This document shows positions 21,354 through 33,766 of a DNA stretch of 64,000 nucleotides, piece after piece; within the stretch, counting starts at the first letter, position 1; every line of letters begins with the position of its first letter. Under the pieces are notes generated by a model that was not told the DNA's origin, made no database searches, and was given only the letters and a program-made list of their open reading frames with translations. A program made the translations under genes and the position numbers. Source of the DNA: Icerya purchasi (taxonomy: Eukaryota; Arthropoda; Insecta; Hemiptera; Monophlebidae); NCBI GenBank assembly GCA_039619475.1, contig CM077115.1, positions 445,273,292 to 445,337,291 on the forward strand, given 5' to 3'.

Positions 21354-21469
21354 CCGTCTCTTGCTTGGCTATTGGCTCCGGGATCCTTGCCCCTCGACGA
21401 ATCGATGACGTTGAGGTCCCCGTTCGCCGCGCCATTGTGGCGAACTCGACTTTTCTACGTGATGATGCG
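21354..21469 (-). CDS. candidate first coding exon of a host gene
   Basis: On the minus strand a pyrimidine-rich tract leads to an acceptor (CGGCAG, intron end at 21470). A 34-base leader follows, then a start with strong context (GCCACAATGG, ATG at 21435-21433), then 27 codons plus one base ending at a donor GTAAGT (21353-21348). The peptide begins MARRTGTSTSS and continues IRRGARIPEPIAKQET; it is basic, disordered and lacks a signal peptide. CpG content and codon use differ from the surrounding AT-rich sequence. The combination of acceptor, initiation context and donor is the best host-gene signal in the window. I do not recognise the protein. A possible upstream leader exon is at 36121. 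The next exon should lie at lower coordinates, but I could not pick it. Confidence 0.5.
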
Positions 21470-21989
21470 CTGCCGATTAATGTAAAATGGAACGAAAAAG
21501 TTACATAAAAGAAATAAAAAAACAGAAAAAACTAAGAAGACAAAAAAAAATAAACAAACAAAAAAAACTACAAAGATACCATGGGTAACCTTCATAAATG
21601 TCGAAGAGGCTTTTAGTTTATATGGAAACATATTCGAAAAACGAAGAGATAATAACTGTAAAACATTATTTGACAGAGAACGCGATCACTAACTTGCATT
21701 TATTTCGGACAGTTGGCTTACGCTCGATCTTTAACAGTTGCAGATAACAATGCCTTCTTATCGCAACCGATCTACTTGAGCCGGTCATTTATCCCTTATC
21801 ACCGCTCGATGCAGTTCGATATTTCGACATGTGTTGTAGTCTGCGCGCACACGCGTAAGCTACCAGTCCTTAAGACACTATGAGAGCCGATAATCGACGA
21901 CGCTCGCAAATCAAAAATGAAACTAAAGACAGAACAAATCATTTGTTGTGTTGCCGTCAAAAGATCGCGCCACCAACCCTGATTCGTAT

Positions 21990-21991
<2 letters not shown>

Positions 21992-22028
<37 letters not shown>
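21992..22028. repeat. (AT)n microsatellite
   Basis: Uninterrupted AT/TA dinucleotides, about 18 units. Confidence 0.95.
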
Positions 22029-22033
<5 letters not shown>

Positions 22034-22091
22034 TATAATATAAGAGTCCCATACCCTTGGCAGTTAAGGTTCACAATGTACTGAGCCCAAC

Positions 22092-22395
22092 CATGGGCGT
22101 CGCCAGCAGGTGGCAGGGGGCAGCTGCCCCCCCCCCTCGGAGCCTTGAAACTTTTTAATCAACTGGCCATGATGAGTATACATAGGCGCGTAATCGTGAA
22201 CAATTTGCCAGAAACCCACGAAAATTATGTTTTAATTAAGATTTTATACTTGTTTAATAAAATGAATTAAGCCTTTACAACTTATAAATTTTATTATTTT
22301 CCTATAACTTATATCCTCTTTCTATCATCCCCCCCCCCCGGGCGGCTAGCAACTCATCTTGCCACCCTCTGGCCCATCGGCTGGCGACGCCCTTG
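22092..22395 (+). mobile_element. hAT-type MITE copy 1, 8-bp TSD AGCCCAAC
   Basis: The ends are CATGGGCGTCGCCAGC and, inverted, CAAGGGCGTCGCCAGC. The 8-bp duplication AGCCCAAC lies at 22084-22091 and 22396-22403. The body aligns with the copies at 30165-30473 (inverted) and 45389-45678. Compared with those it lacks 34 bases between two ACAATTT repeats. It contains C runs and no ORF. Confidence 0.92.
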
Positions 22396-22464
22396 AGCCC
22401 AACAATACTCCAGTTCCTTTATATATTTCCTTCTCTCTCTTCTCTACCTTATCGGTTGGTGAGC

Positions 22465-22783
22465 AACACCTATTATTCGTACATTTTAGCTGTACAGATA
22501 CAGGCTTAATGTACTAGGCAATTGTTTATATACAGTACGAATGTGTACACACGCAAGACTACATTCGGAATTGATATTGTGTTTGATTTATCGATATACA
22601 AGTAAAGTCCCCCCGTGTATGTCTGTTATGTACTGACTTAGCGTGTATATCATGTTGTACGTGGTGATTTGCCATGGCCTTCTATATGATTCTATTAGCG
22701 AGTATTTTAATTTAATTTTTCGTAGTAACTTCTATCGTCGCCGGAAGCCCAGCGCTCTAACAACTAGACTATCGCGATGACCC
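22465..22783 (-). mobile_element. tRNA-derived SINE, minus strand
   Basis: Read on the minus strand, it starts near 22783 with GGGTCATCGCGATAGTCTAG. That is a tRNA-like D-arm with an A-box-like TAGTCTAGTTG at 22771-22761 followed by TTAGAGCGCTGGGCTTCCGG; a B box is not recognisable. The body then matches the plus-strand SINE at 13875-14177 nearly end to end, ending with GTACGAATAATAGG near 22465. Unlike that copy it keeps the tRNA-like head. It lies directly against the Helitron end at 22806. Confidence 0.78.
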
Positions 22784-22805
22784 TTTATACATACCTACAT
22801 ATATA

Positions 22806-22915
22806 TTAGCTGACCGGGTGAACTTCGTACCGCCTCAAAATCAATAAATGTTGTGTTAACACTTATAAGCTGAATTAAATTCAGATTTTTATTAAGATAA
22901 ATACTCAAAATATGA
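22806..22915 (-). mobile_element. Helitron 3' end fragment, minus strand
   Basis: On the minus strand the sequence ends GGCGGTACGAAGTTCACCC, GGTCAGCTAA. The final CTAA and the hairpin-like CGGT/ACCC arms fit a Helitron 3' terminus. About 100 bases match the 3' part of the element at 44554-45305. The corresponding 5' end was not identified. Confidence 0.65.
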
Positions 22916-23399
22916 CTAATATTGCCGAGAAATGTAGCTTGTTTTATTGAGGCCAAATTTTGATTTTCACTATTTTTAAAAAATTCAAAAAAGTCAAAAA
23001 ACAGGTAAAAAATCAACCTTTTTTTTCAAACAGTCGCCAATTTACGAGATAATTTTTTTTTTCTTCTCTGAGTTAGGGGCTATAGGCACTAATTAAGAAT
23101 CTTTCTTTTTTTTTTTTTTTTTTTCAGATGACTAAAAGAGTTAGAATTGTGTCAACCAGGATTTTTTTTTTTTTTTTTTTGATGATTTTTTTGTGTACTC
23201 GTAAAACATGAATAGATAAATGGTAAAAAAATGGATAGTAAAAATATTTGTTTTTTTTTTTTATTGAGCTTGAAAAAACCTCCTAAATTCGTGCCTCCAG
23301 ACTAGAATACCCCCTTAATTATATTAAAGGTGCTATAATTATTTATATAGAACGCAAATTTGGAAAGCACGGTATACTGCAATTGTTGAGTGAGATGGA
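22916..23399. other. T-rich spacer
   Basis: Several T homopolymers (for example 23107-23124, 23163-23180, 23251-23262). No gene is supported. Confidence 0.4.
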
Positions 23400-25378
<1,979 letters not shown>

Positions 25379-27119
25379 CTTTAATGTATTGCATAGAAAT
25401 ACTACAATTTGCAAAGAACAAAATTATTGCAATAAATCTTCCAGCACATATTACGCCCAACTGTAGTCTCTCGATCATCGCTTTTCCGGGGACTCGCAAA
25501 AATAGAAACAATCAGAAGTTTGCAAGTGCTTTTGAATTCTTCTTGAATCAAATCAGCAAGCATTGAAAATTGACGAATTTAAATTTATAAGAATTCTTCC
25601 ATTGACTTGAATAACTCCGCTCACTGGAACATCTTCCATTTTTTCAACACCATTCTGCGTCATTCTCTATTTCATATTTTTGAAAGAAACGGTATAATTC
25701 TTTAACAATCTATTCTCTATGTTACATAGTTCCGATTTCTATAATTTTTCGATTCGCTTATAATTTTAGATGTAGCCGCTAAATAGGTCATTTGATTCAT
25801 CGCATTTTTTCCAAGTCCTTACACACTGCACATCTCTGACGCAAGTTAACTTTTCATATATATGACATCTTCGTTTATAGTATTTTTTTTTTAGTTATTT
25901 CTAATATTTCTTCGGTGATATTTTTGTTTTCGTTTTTCAATTTCGAATGTTTCCGTTCGTTTTTATAGTTTAAGTCTAATTCGCTTTTTTCAATGGATAA
26001 TTTAGCTACGTTATTATTCATTTTACTTTTTTTAATTCCCATCTTACTACTATCAGTTTCTTCTGGTATTTGCTGATGATAGTGCAAATATGTGTACTAC
26101 CATAAAGGGACACGAGCCGTTGTTACAGGCAATAAAATATTTTCCAAACATTCCTTCGTTATATTTAACATCGATGTTTCTGTAAAAATACATCAGCTAT
26201 TATTAAATATACAATATGGAAATATTTCAACCATAATTAAATATAGAACACAGAAAGGCGAGTGAAACCAGCTGAAAAATCATAATTGATACAGCGAGTT
26301 ATCTTTTCTTTTAGGAGATTTTAAAGGTTTTTTTTTTTTTTTTTTAATTTTTTTTAATTTTTTTATTGGGCTTGTCAGCTACGGACGATTACCCATCAAG
26401 AAGGAAGAACGTAGGACAAAAGGAAACTGAGGATGCTAAGAAAGTTATTCGGGGAAGGTGGAGACGGCCAGAACTACTATGGAGAGACAGCAAGGGAGTC
26501 AAAAAGGATCGGTACTCGAACTCGTGCAATTAGCAGTCCGAAGGGAAATAAATATGTAGACGAAAAAGTATTACCTTAAAGGAAAGGAAAGCTCTCATGT
26601 CTTGTTAGCAATAAAACCTGATTATAATATATTATATATATATATATATTTAAACTAAATGCGCGATGAAACCAGCATAAGAAGAAAAGTATTTTTAACC
26701 ATGTCTGCGATTGTTAGGCAGCGCCCACAAAAAGATCCTCATCAACAATATGGCCGCAACTGCAATGCAGTGAGCGCCCGATAAGGCAAGAGACAAGACA
26801 TCGCTATTCGCCTACGGTTGCGACTGTAAAGCAGTGCTCGCAATTCCCGTCCAGAAAAGCAAAATGATTGATTATCCATTATTCAAACGGCATCTGCGGA
26901 CGACGAGCTTACGATATAGTAAGGATAAAAAGGAAAGATGCTGCACATCGGAAGGGGCCAGCATGATCGCCAAATAGCGTAGCGTTCATACTAACTCCGG
27001 AAGATCCGCACCACCTTGACCCAGTACCACTATGGCCACCATCCAAGCAAAGAGGCCCACAATGCACCAAGTGAAGGCGGCGGGGGAACCAAAATATTAA
27101 GATAAGAAATGGATGAGGA
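25379..27119. other. region without a supported gene
   Basis: AT-rich to 26360 with a T run at 26328-26345. 26380-26640 is purine-rich. 26700-27119 is more GC-balanced and could be the upstream part of the LINE tail that follows, but only the last 50 bases translate convincingly. A short (AT)n lies at 26631-26650. Confidence 0.4.
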
Positions 27120-27442
27120 AAGAGGACCAACCAAGAAATCTTAAACCGAATCGGAGAAACGCGGCAGGTGCTACATCAAATTAAAAGTCGAAAACTGCGT
27201 TGGATGGGCCACGTGCTCCGACATGGAGGATTGCTGCGGGATATAATGGAAAGATACAGCATCCCAGGAAGACGTGTAAGAGGTAGGCCACGATTAAGCT
27301 GGGTAGGCAAGCTGACAAGAGATTCCGGCTGCGCCAGTTACTCAGAAATGAGAAGGACGACCAATAACCGATAAGAATGGAAAAGACGAAGGAGCATAGG
27401 GGCGAACCAGTTCACGGACTGCTGCACCAGATGATGATAGTT
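27120..27442 (+). pseudogene. LINE reverse transcriptase C-terminal tail fragment
   Basis: The translation reads TNQEILNRIGETRQVLHQIK, then SRKLRWMGHVLRHGG, then IPGRRVRGRPRLSWVGKL. It continues to a Y-S-E-M-R-R-T-x-N-N-R-x-E-W relic of the final D-R-x-x-W motif (27168-27374 is open). A stop replaces the residue before E-W. It ends in a GATGATGATAG tail at about 27430. This is the usual C-terminal layout of insect LINE polymerases, but a different family from the fragments at 2.3 and 29.8 kb. RT and endonuclease are absent. Confidence 0.75.
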
Positions 27443-28430
27443 TACATCAAGTGCATTGTTCTGTGTATTGCTTATTTATTGTTCCGCTTGTTGCTTTTTT
27501 AATTTCGATATGTTAAATAATTTGTAATTGCTTAAATTTCACCTTTCAGATCCAAGTTTTTTTGTGTTTATTCTGTATTTTCGCGATCTTTATCGGCTCT
27601 TTGTTTTTTTTTGTATTGTACGTTCTTTTATTTAATTTTAATTACGCCTCTGTTTTGTTTTTTTATTTTCCATTTTGTTTCTGCTTCGCTACTTTACATG
27701 TTTCCATTTTATTGTTAATATATGTTCCGATCACTATTTTGAAAGGGGGTATTTTAGCTCTTTAAGTACTTTTTTTTTTTATTGCTCGTTGATGGTCATA
27801 GATTTTTAATTTTATGCTTATTTCGTAACTAGTTGGCTATAAAATTGTGTTTTGAATCAAAAATCGTATATTTAATTTTTGTGATTAATCGGGCGAAATT
27901 TGCGATCTTTTTTTTTTCTTTTTTTTTTCTTTTTTTTGTAGCAAATCTTGTTAAAATTAGCTTAATATTTACACCTTCCATATGTATTAATTTAATTGTT
28001 CCTAAATAATTGATTAAATGGTTGTGCTTTCTTTCTTTTTCCGAGGATTCTTATGGCATATTTTTAATTATTCGTGAAATTTATTTACCATCTCCAGAAT
28101 TTTGTGAACTTTGTCTATTACTTTTAAATTTAGTTCAAAGTGTTATCTCTATGGTTATTTGTTATTATTCATTGTTTTTATTATATTTCTAATTATTTTG
28201 CCGGTATGAGTGAATTGATTGTATTATCAAGGTTTTATTACTTTGAATTATTATTATTTATATTTATATATTATATAATCTCCCTACACACTGTTTTTTT
28301 TTTTGTTAAATCCGTAGTTCCTAGGTTCTATTTCTTCTAGCGGGTGGTTTTCTTATTATGACTCGCTAGTTTTGTAGCTGATTGTATTAGTGTGTTATTA
28401 TTATTTTTTTTATTTTTATCATATATTTTG
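27443..28430. other. T-rich non-coding region
   Basis: Long pyrimidine-rich low-complexity sequence. The ORFs in it are T-driven (Phe/Leu/Tyr-rich) and are not supported as genes. Confidence 0.5.
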
Positions 28431-28436
28431 CGTTTG

Positions 28437-28935
28437 TATTGATACGGATTCGGTATTTACGGCGCTATCTAGCGATGATGTCGAGCCAGAAATTATTCTC
28501 CGATTAAAATCATTAATTTTCGATCTCTCGGCATCAATCCTATTATTTATCGTCGTCCGAGAATACAGCCGGGATATTTACATGACGGAATAGGTAATTT
28601 CCGATTCTTGTCGGATTTCTCGGCTTGGGAAGTGTTAAGGGGGATGTGCAGTCTGCGACAACAGGATAGTGTCTGTCGGCCACATGAGCCGTGTGTGCAG
28701 ATTAGCGCTGCAGCGGCTGCATGTTATTAATTGATAAGGATTCGGTAATGTACCGTTAGTTTAGAATAAAATCGAGAACCGATTGTTGCGAATGTACACA
28801 GTTTGTCGTCGTCTTATGTGTTAATTTTGTTGTGCGGTCGATACCTGAGTTACCGTCTATTCATGTTCGTATCTAGTCATCATCGAGAGCAGTAAGAAAT
28901 TTGTCTAGTTGTATTACCTTTTTGTCGAGCTGTGC
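28437..28935 (+). repeat. unclassified repeat, possibly an LTR-type end
   Basis: The first 300 bases share ordered blocks with 8123-8330. Inside, GGGAAG-TGTTAAGGGGGATGTGC (28630-28650) has the form of a polypurine tract followed by the TG-start of an LTR. No matching CA end, primer binding site or second LTR could be assigned. Confidence 0.3.
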
Positions 28936-29229
28936 CGTTTAAAACGATACGTAAGAAGAAATCTCATACTACTGTAGATAGAAGTCTAATTTACATTGGT
29001 CAGGAGGAAGTGGATAGAGCCAATAAATACTTATATTTCGGCACATAGTTTCAGGAAGACGCTGAGCAAACCGTAGAGATCAAAACAAGAATCGAAAAAA
29101 CGAGAACAACCGTTGGAACCGTAAAAAAGTTGTTGACAAGAAAGGACATTACCTTGGAGTTACGTGTACGTATCGTACGGTGTTATGTTTTCTCAATGTT
29201 GTTATACGGAGTAGAGAGTTGGGCGAATA

Positions 29230-29775
29230 ATTAATTGTAGATATAAAGAACACATAAAATCATTTAATAATGATGAAATAGAAAAATCAACATATGCCGA
29301 ACATTTAATTATAAATAAACATAAACAGGTATTCACTAGAAAACACTGTAACCGTCTTGGCCAATTACGGCAAAGCAAATGTTATGAATATTGCAGAAAA
29401 TTATTACATAAATAAATATAAAAATAATACTTTAAATGATCAATTACCAAATAATAATAATCCACTTTTTAATATAAAACTTTAATTTTTAGGTTGTTCT
29501 ATTTTATTTTATATTTTGTATTAAGTATTGGTAATTTCACACTACTGATTTTTATACCTTCTATGTTTGTTCCTCCTACGCATCTACTATATATACACAT
29601 GTATTCCCCTTATATTCATTCCAGTGTGTTTTGTGCTTTGATTAAGTTTTAGCTGATGATGGGTTATACCTGAAAACGTTCCTAAATAAGGTATTTATCT
29701 AACTTATTATTATAAATTATTTTTACCCCCTTATATTTGTTTGTTATTAAAGTTTGTTTTTATTATATGTTAAAA
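29230..29775 (+). mobile_element. Penelope-like element 3' fragment
   Basis: An endonuclease-end relic (CRYKEHIKSF, then STYAEHLIINKHKQ, 29242-29340) fits the C-terminal part of the GIY-YIG domain of Penelope-like elements. A non-coding tail of about 350 bases follows. It contains CTGATGATGGGTTATACC (from 29653), then TGAAAACG, the form of a hammerhead ribozyme core known from Penelope terminal repeats. It interrupts a LINE frame, so it is a later insertion. The RT domain is absent. Confidence 0.65.
29653..29679 (+). ncRNA. candidate hammerhead ribozyme core (degenerate)
   Basis: CTGATGA at 29653-29659 and GAAA at 29672-29675 enclose a segment that can form a 4-bp stem (GGGT with ACCT, loop TAT). 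This is the conserved core of a type I hammerhead. Stems I and III and the cleavage site were not established, and the copy may be dead. Confidence 0.35.
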
Positions 29776-30164
29776 AGAATGTCCAAACGAAGAGAGTTAG
29801 TCTTCACCATTCAAGAATGTAAACTGGAATATTACGGGCATGTATGCAGAAATATAAAGTATGAGCCTTTACAACTGGTTCTGAAAGGAAAAAAATAGAC
29901 GGTAAAAGAAGCGCAGGACGAAGAAAAACATCATGGAAGGATAACTTATTACGTTGGAGCGGAGAAACAGAAACAGAACTCACAGAAACGGCCATTAATA
30001 AGAACAAACTAGCCATATTGATCGCCAAACTTCGTTAAGAAGAACATACGTTGATTAAACTAAGTTTATAATTAAGTTTTCATTTATAATTGATAAAGTA
30101 TCTCAAAATTTAAAAATTCCCATTTTGTAATTCAATTATAATTTTTATTGAATTCATGGTCAAG

Positions 30165-30473
30165 CAAGGGCGCCGCCAGCGGATGAGCCGGGAGGAGGGG
30201 AGGGGGCAAGAGGATAGAAAGAGGATATAAGTTATAGGAAAAGAATAAAATTTATAAGTTGTAAAGGCTTAATATTTTATTAAACAAGAATAAAATCTTA
30301 ATTAAAACATAATTCTCGTGGGTTTCTGGCAAATTGTTCTACTACTTTATTATAAAAGTCCTCTAAATTGTCTATGATTACGCGTCTATACTCATCATGG
30401 CCAGTTGATTAAAAAGTTTCAAGGCTCCAGGGGGGCAGTTGCCCCCCTCTGCCCAACGCTGGCGACGCCCATG
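30165..30473 (-). mobile_element. hAT-type MITE copy 2, 8-bp TSD TGGTCAAG
   Basis: Starts CAAGGGCGCCGCCAGC and ends GCTGGCGACGCCCATG. The perfect 8-bp duplication TGGTCAAG lies at 30157-30164 and 30474-30481. The body is the reverse complement of copies 1 and 3 and keeps the 34-base block missing from copy 1. No ORF. Confidence 0.93.
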
Positions 30474-30840
30474 TGGTCAAGCAAATACTTCAATTTACCG
30501 CTATATTATTTGTTTAATTTAATAAATTATTCAACTGTTGATGTGCATTTTTCGTTATCGATTACTTAACCGCCATAACACATTATTTAAATACAGTCGT
30601 TCGTTCGTTTTTCGTATTCATTATGTATGCTATTTTTTTTTCAGTTTTGTCACTAGGTATATTATTTATTTATTTTTATTTTTTTGTAATTTCTTTATTT
30701 ATTCTAAATTTTCTCCTTTATTCTTTTACGTTTTACCCATTCTTTTCTTTCATATTTTTCTTATTTTGTTTCTTTTTCGTTTTATATTCTTTCCCTTTTT
30801 TAAATTTTAAAACAGTCCTTTTTAAGGCTTCTAATCTTAG

Positions 30841-31007
30841 TATAGTATTAAACGTACGTAAAATGGAGAATCAAATGCCAACAACGTCAACGTTACTATT
30901 AACATCAATTGCCGGAATGGACATCAGTAGCCAACATAAAATGTTAGAAGAAAATAAATATAAAAGTAATCAGGAAATCAGAAATAGTGCGGTTACAATA
31001 CTGGATG
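30841..31007 (+). CDS. possible host first coding exon
   Basis: A T-rich tract ends in an acceptor-like CTAATCTTAG (30831-30840). 22 bases later an ATG (30863) opens 48 codons plus one base, beginning MENQMPTTSTLLLTSIAG. The frame runs into a donor-like GTAAAT at 31008. Amino-acid composition is balanced, unlike the T-driven ORF upstream that shares the frame. No homology is recognised and no other exon was found, so this may be chance. Confidence 0.22.
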
Positions 31008-31977
31008 GTAAATATTTCATTAAGTCGCGAATTTCTGTCCAAAACGAAAAAATTAAGAAAAAGATAAAAATTATTCTGTTTGTTTTTTAACAAGGAATTT
31101 AGATAAAACTAGCATAAATATGCATTGTTTTCAATTTGTAATAAAGCATTTATCCGTTTACAACTCTTTATCCTGGAGTATTTTTCTTTCGTTTTTTCTG
31201 CAACTCCGAAAACCTTAATTTTTCATGTCACACTAAATATATCAATAAGGGGTTTCCTATACACTGACTGATAAGGCGGGTGGGATTTATACAGCACTGG
31301 ACTTGGAATGGAATAACTCGCAAATATTAATCGGAGTCGTCGTTTCGCGTACATTTACATTTAATACGTTTTTAACAGTATTTTTTCACTTCTGATTTTC
31401 ATATGAACCTTTTTTGTTGCTTTTCGGGATAGAAAAGATTAACAGCGGTGGAATCAAATAGAAAAAAAAAGAAAAATGATGCGTTTAGTCTGCTTAAAAT
31501 TCGATAATGATGACGCGCTGTTGCCAACACGAAATCATTCGTATGTTTGTCTGACCTTTTTTTTATTACCTGTGTAACCCAAACCCTAAATTTAGGCGAA
31601 ATGGGAATTCACCCTTGAAAATAGTTCGGCATACGTAAGCGAGAAATGCTTATATTATGAATCGTAATGCTCAGTGATGAGATGCGAGGAACCGATAGTG
31701 ACGGCCCAAATAAGGGAAGGAATCGCATTACGCGCTGATCGGAGAATATATCAGAATGAAAAATTCGTCATCGTTAAATGTTTACACCGACCATCGCCAT
31801 CTAATGTCGAAAAACAAGCGCGAGAAAACGATAAGATGAGATTGACTAAAAAATTTGTTTAATTCTGAAACTTGAAATTTAGCTAGGATTACGATATGAA
31901 TAGCCCGAGAATTCGATACGAAAACGACCGTGAGAATAAAACGACAAGCAATACGAAATTTTGATGAAAACATACTG

Positions 31978-32030
<53 letters not shown>

Positions 32031-32242
32031 TTGTAAATAATTGTAATTTAGATTATGTTCAGTATTAGAAAGAATTTATTGCCGAATACGGTAATTATGA
32101 TTTTTATGCATAATTAGTTGTATAATATGCCCAATAGTTATTACTTTACTTCTTGGGGTAATCTCTAAAATAAATTTAATAAAATTTTCAGCGAAATTTT
32201 CATTTTGGCGGAGGGGATATGTAATGTGTATATTACATGTAT

Positions 32243-32296
<54 letters not shown>

Positions 32297-32344
32297 AAAT
32301 AAAATAAAAGTAACGTAATAAATAAGGAGCGTGAGTGTGTGTAT
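31008..32344. other. non-coding, with (AAT)n and (AT)n microsatellites
   Basis: (AAT)n lies at about 31980-32028 and (TA)n at about 32248-32290, followed by AAAAT repeats. No supported gene; the small ORFs near 31674-31973 overlap on both strands and show no domain. Confidence 0.55.
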
Positions 32345-33579
32345 TAGCGCTGGGCGATTACGAGGTATACTAATGGAATCACTCGATTATGAACATATCT
32401 CGAGATATTTCGATTACTACTTTTGTTAACTACTAATCATTCGAATCATCATTCGAATGATCACTCGAATTATCATTCGAATTATGATTCGAATCATCAC
32501 ATTCAGTGTTTATTTACGAGAACTATTACGTGATTTCTTTTTTTTAAATTTTATTAATACGGTTAAATTTATTTTAAATTATTATTTATTTAAATTTTAA
32601 CGGTAGTTTTTGACAAGTATTGATATTTTTATCGGCGAAATTAATAGTAACGACAGATTTATATTCCAAAAATTATATAATGATTGTGAATTATAGTTGT
32701 GCAAAATAGTTCGATTATGAGAAGTGAGAATAACTCGTGAATAGCGATTATTAACATTAGTCATGTAGAATAGCTTGATTATGAGAACCGAGAATATCTG
32801 ATGAATGCCGATTATTCATATCAATTATGTAAAATAGTATGATTATGAAAACTATGACGTTTCGATTAATTAGTAACATAATTTTACTGAATTCAGATTT
32901 GTACATGTACGGATATAATAAAAAATTAATAAGAGACTATTCTTTTTAAAACATTTATGTGCAACATTTTTTTTTTATTCTAAAAAACATATAAAATTTA
33001 GCAACGATAGTATAAAAATAAGAAGAAAATGGTGTGCTTTTGTAAGGTATACTTATATGTACAATAATTAAAAGTATTTAAACTGAAAATAAAAATACTT
33101 AAATTTATAATGGTACGGGAATATAACTAGACAATAATTAGGGTTATTAAAAGTTGTTTTAATTAAGAATAAAAAGAAACTTATAACTATACATAATTAA
33201 ACAGTAGTAACAATTTAGAAAAATATACATAAACAAATTCCAAAATATTTATATGTAGAACGCTTGTGTACGTTTTAAAATTAATTTTATATGTTAAATA
33301 AATTTTGATATAAAAAACACAAAATTTACAAAAAACAAGTTCAAAGCGCCACTAATAATACTCTTACAAAACAATTGACACATGTATTGTTCATAATATA
33401 AATGATTACTATATAGTCGTTACTCGTCACTCATCATTCATCACTCGTCATTCGTTACTCGTCATTCATCACTCGATTATACAGATCACTCGGTTACTAC
33501 TTTTATAATAATCGATTATCAAAATTAGTAACAAATTAATCACTCGATTATTAAAATCATTCGTAATCGCCCAGCTCTA
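32345..33579. mobile_element. 1.2-kb non-autonomous hAT element, 8-bp TSD GTGTGTAT
   Basis: The terminal inverted repeats are TAGCGCTGGGCGATTACGA and, inverted from the right, TAGAGCTGGGCGATTACGA. The duplication GTGTGTAT is perfect at 32337-32344 and 33580-33587. Subterminal arrays lie at each end: TCGAAT-centred units of about 15 bp at 32439-32498, and CACTCGT/CATTCGT heptamers at 33419-33479. The interior is AT-rich with no transposase. Confidence 0.9.
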
Positions 33580-33587
33580 GTGTGTAT

Positions 33588-33766
33588 GAATGGGATCCAG
33601 TGTGGGCCGAGAGGTAATGGAGCGAGGCGTGATGGTACGTCACAAATGACGCAATGCAACCCGGAGGAAGCGCTCGATGTACCACCACCGCTGGAAGGCA
33701 TGATCAGCAGTTCAAGTTCTGGTTCAGGAGTCGGACATAGTAGAAGTGAAAATTTTTTATCGTAAA
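33588..33766 (+). other. possible coding exon, strand uncertain
   Basis: A GC-richer segment beside the hAT element. The plus frame 33580-33765 ends EEALDVPPPLEGMI, SSSSSGSGVGHSRSENF and a stop, which looks protein-like. The minus frame is also open. No clear splice sites; homology not recognised. Confidence 0.2.

Larger units (their letters stand above)
28965..30043 (+). pseudogene. LINE RT thumb and C-terminal region, split by a Penelope-like insertion
   Basis: 28975-29229 reads ANKYLYFGT, EDAEQTVEIKTRIEKTRTT, KKLLTRKDITLELRVRIVRC and YVFSMLLYGVESW. 29776-30043 continues with KLEYYGHVCRN, a GKRSAGRRKTSWKDNLLRW segment and LAILIAKLR. Together they match the RT thumb and C-terminal part of a common insect LINE family; the missing middle corresponds to about 40 residues. 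Frameshifts occur in both halves. The intervening 29230-29775 is a different element. Confidence 0.78.

Noticed and set aside
21799..22074. Minus ORF with a Tyr-Ile repeat
   Set aside because: It is the translation of the (AT)n microsatellite.
30623..30862. N-terminal part of the 155-codon ORF as a membrane protein
   Set aside because: The Phe/Leu/Tyr-rich translation comes from T-rich low-complexity DNA; only the later part looks protein-like.
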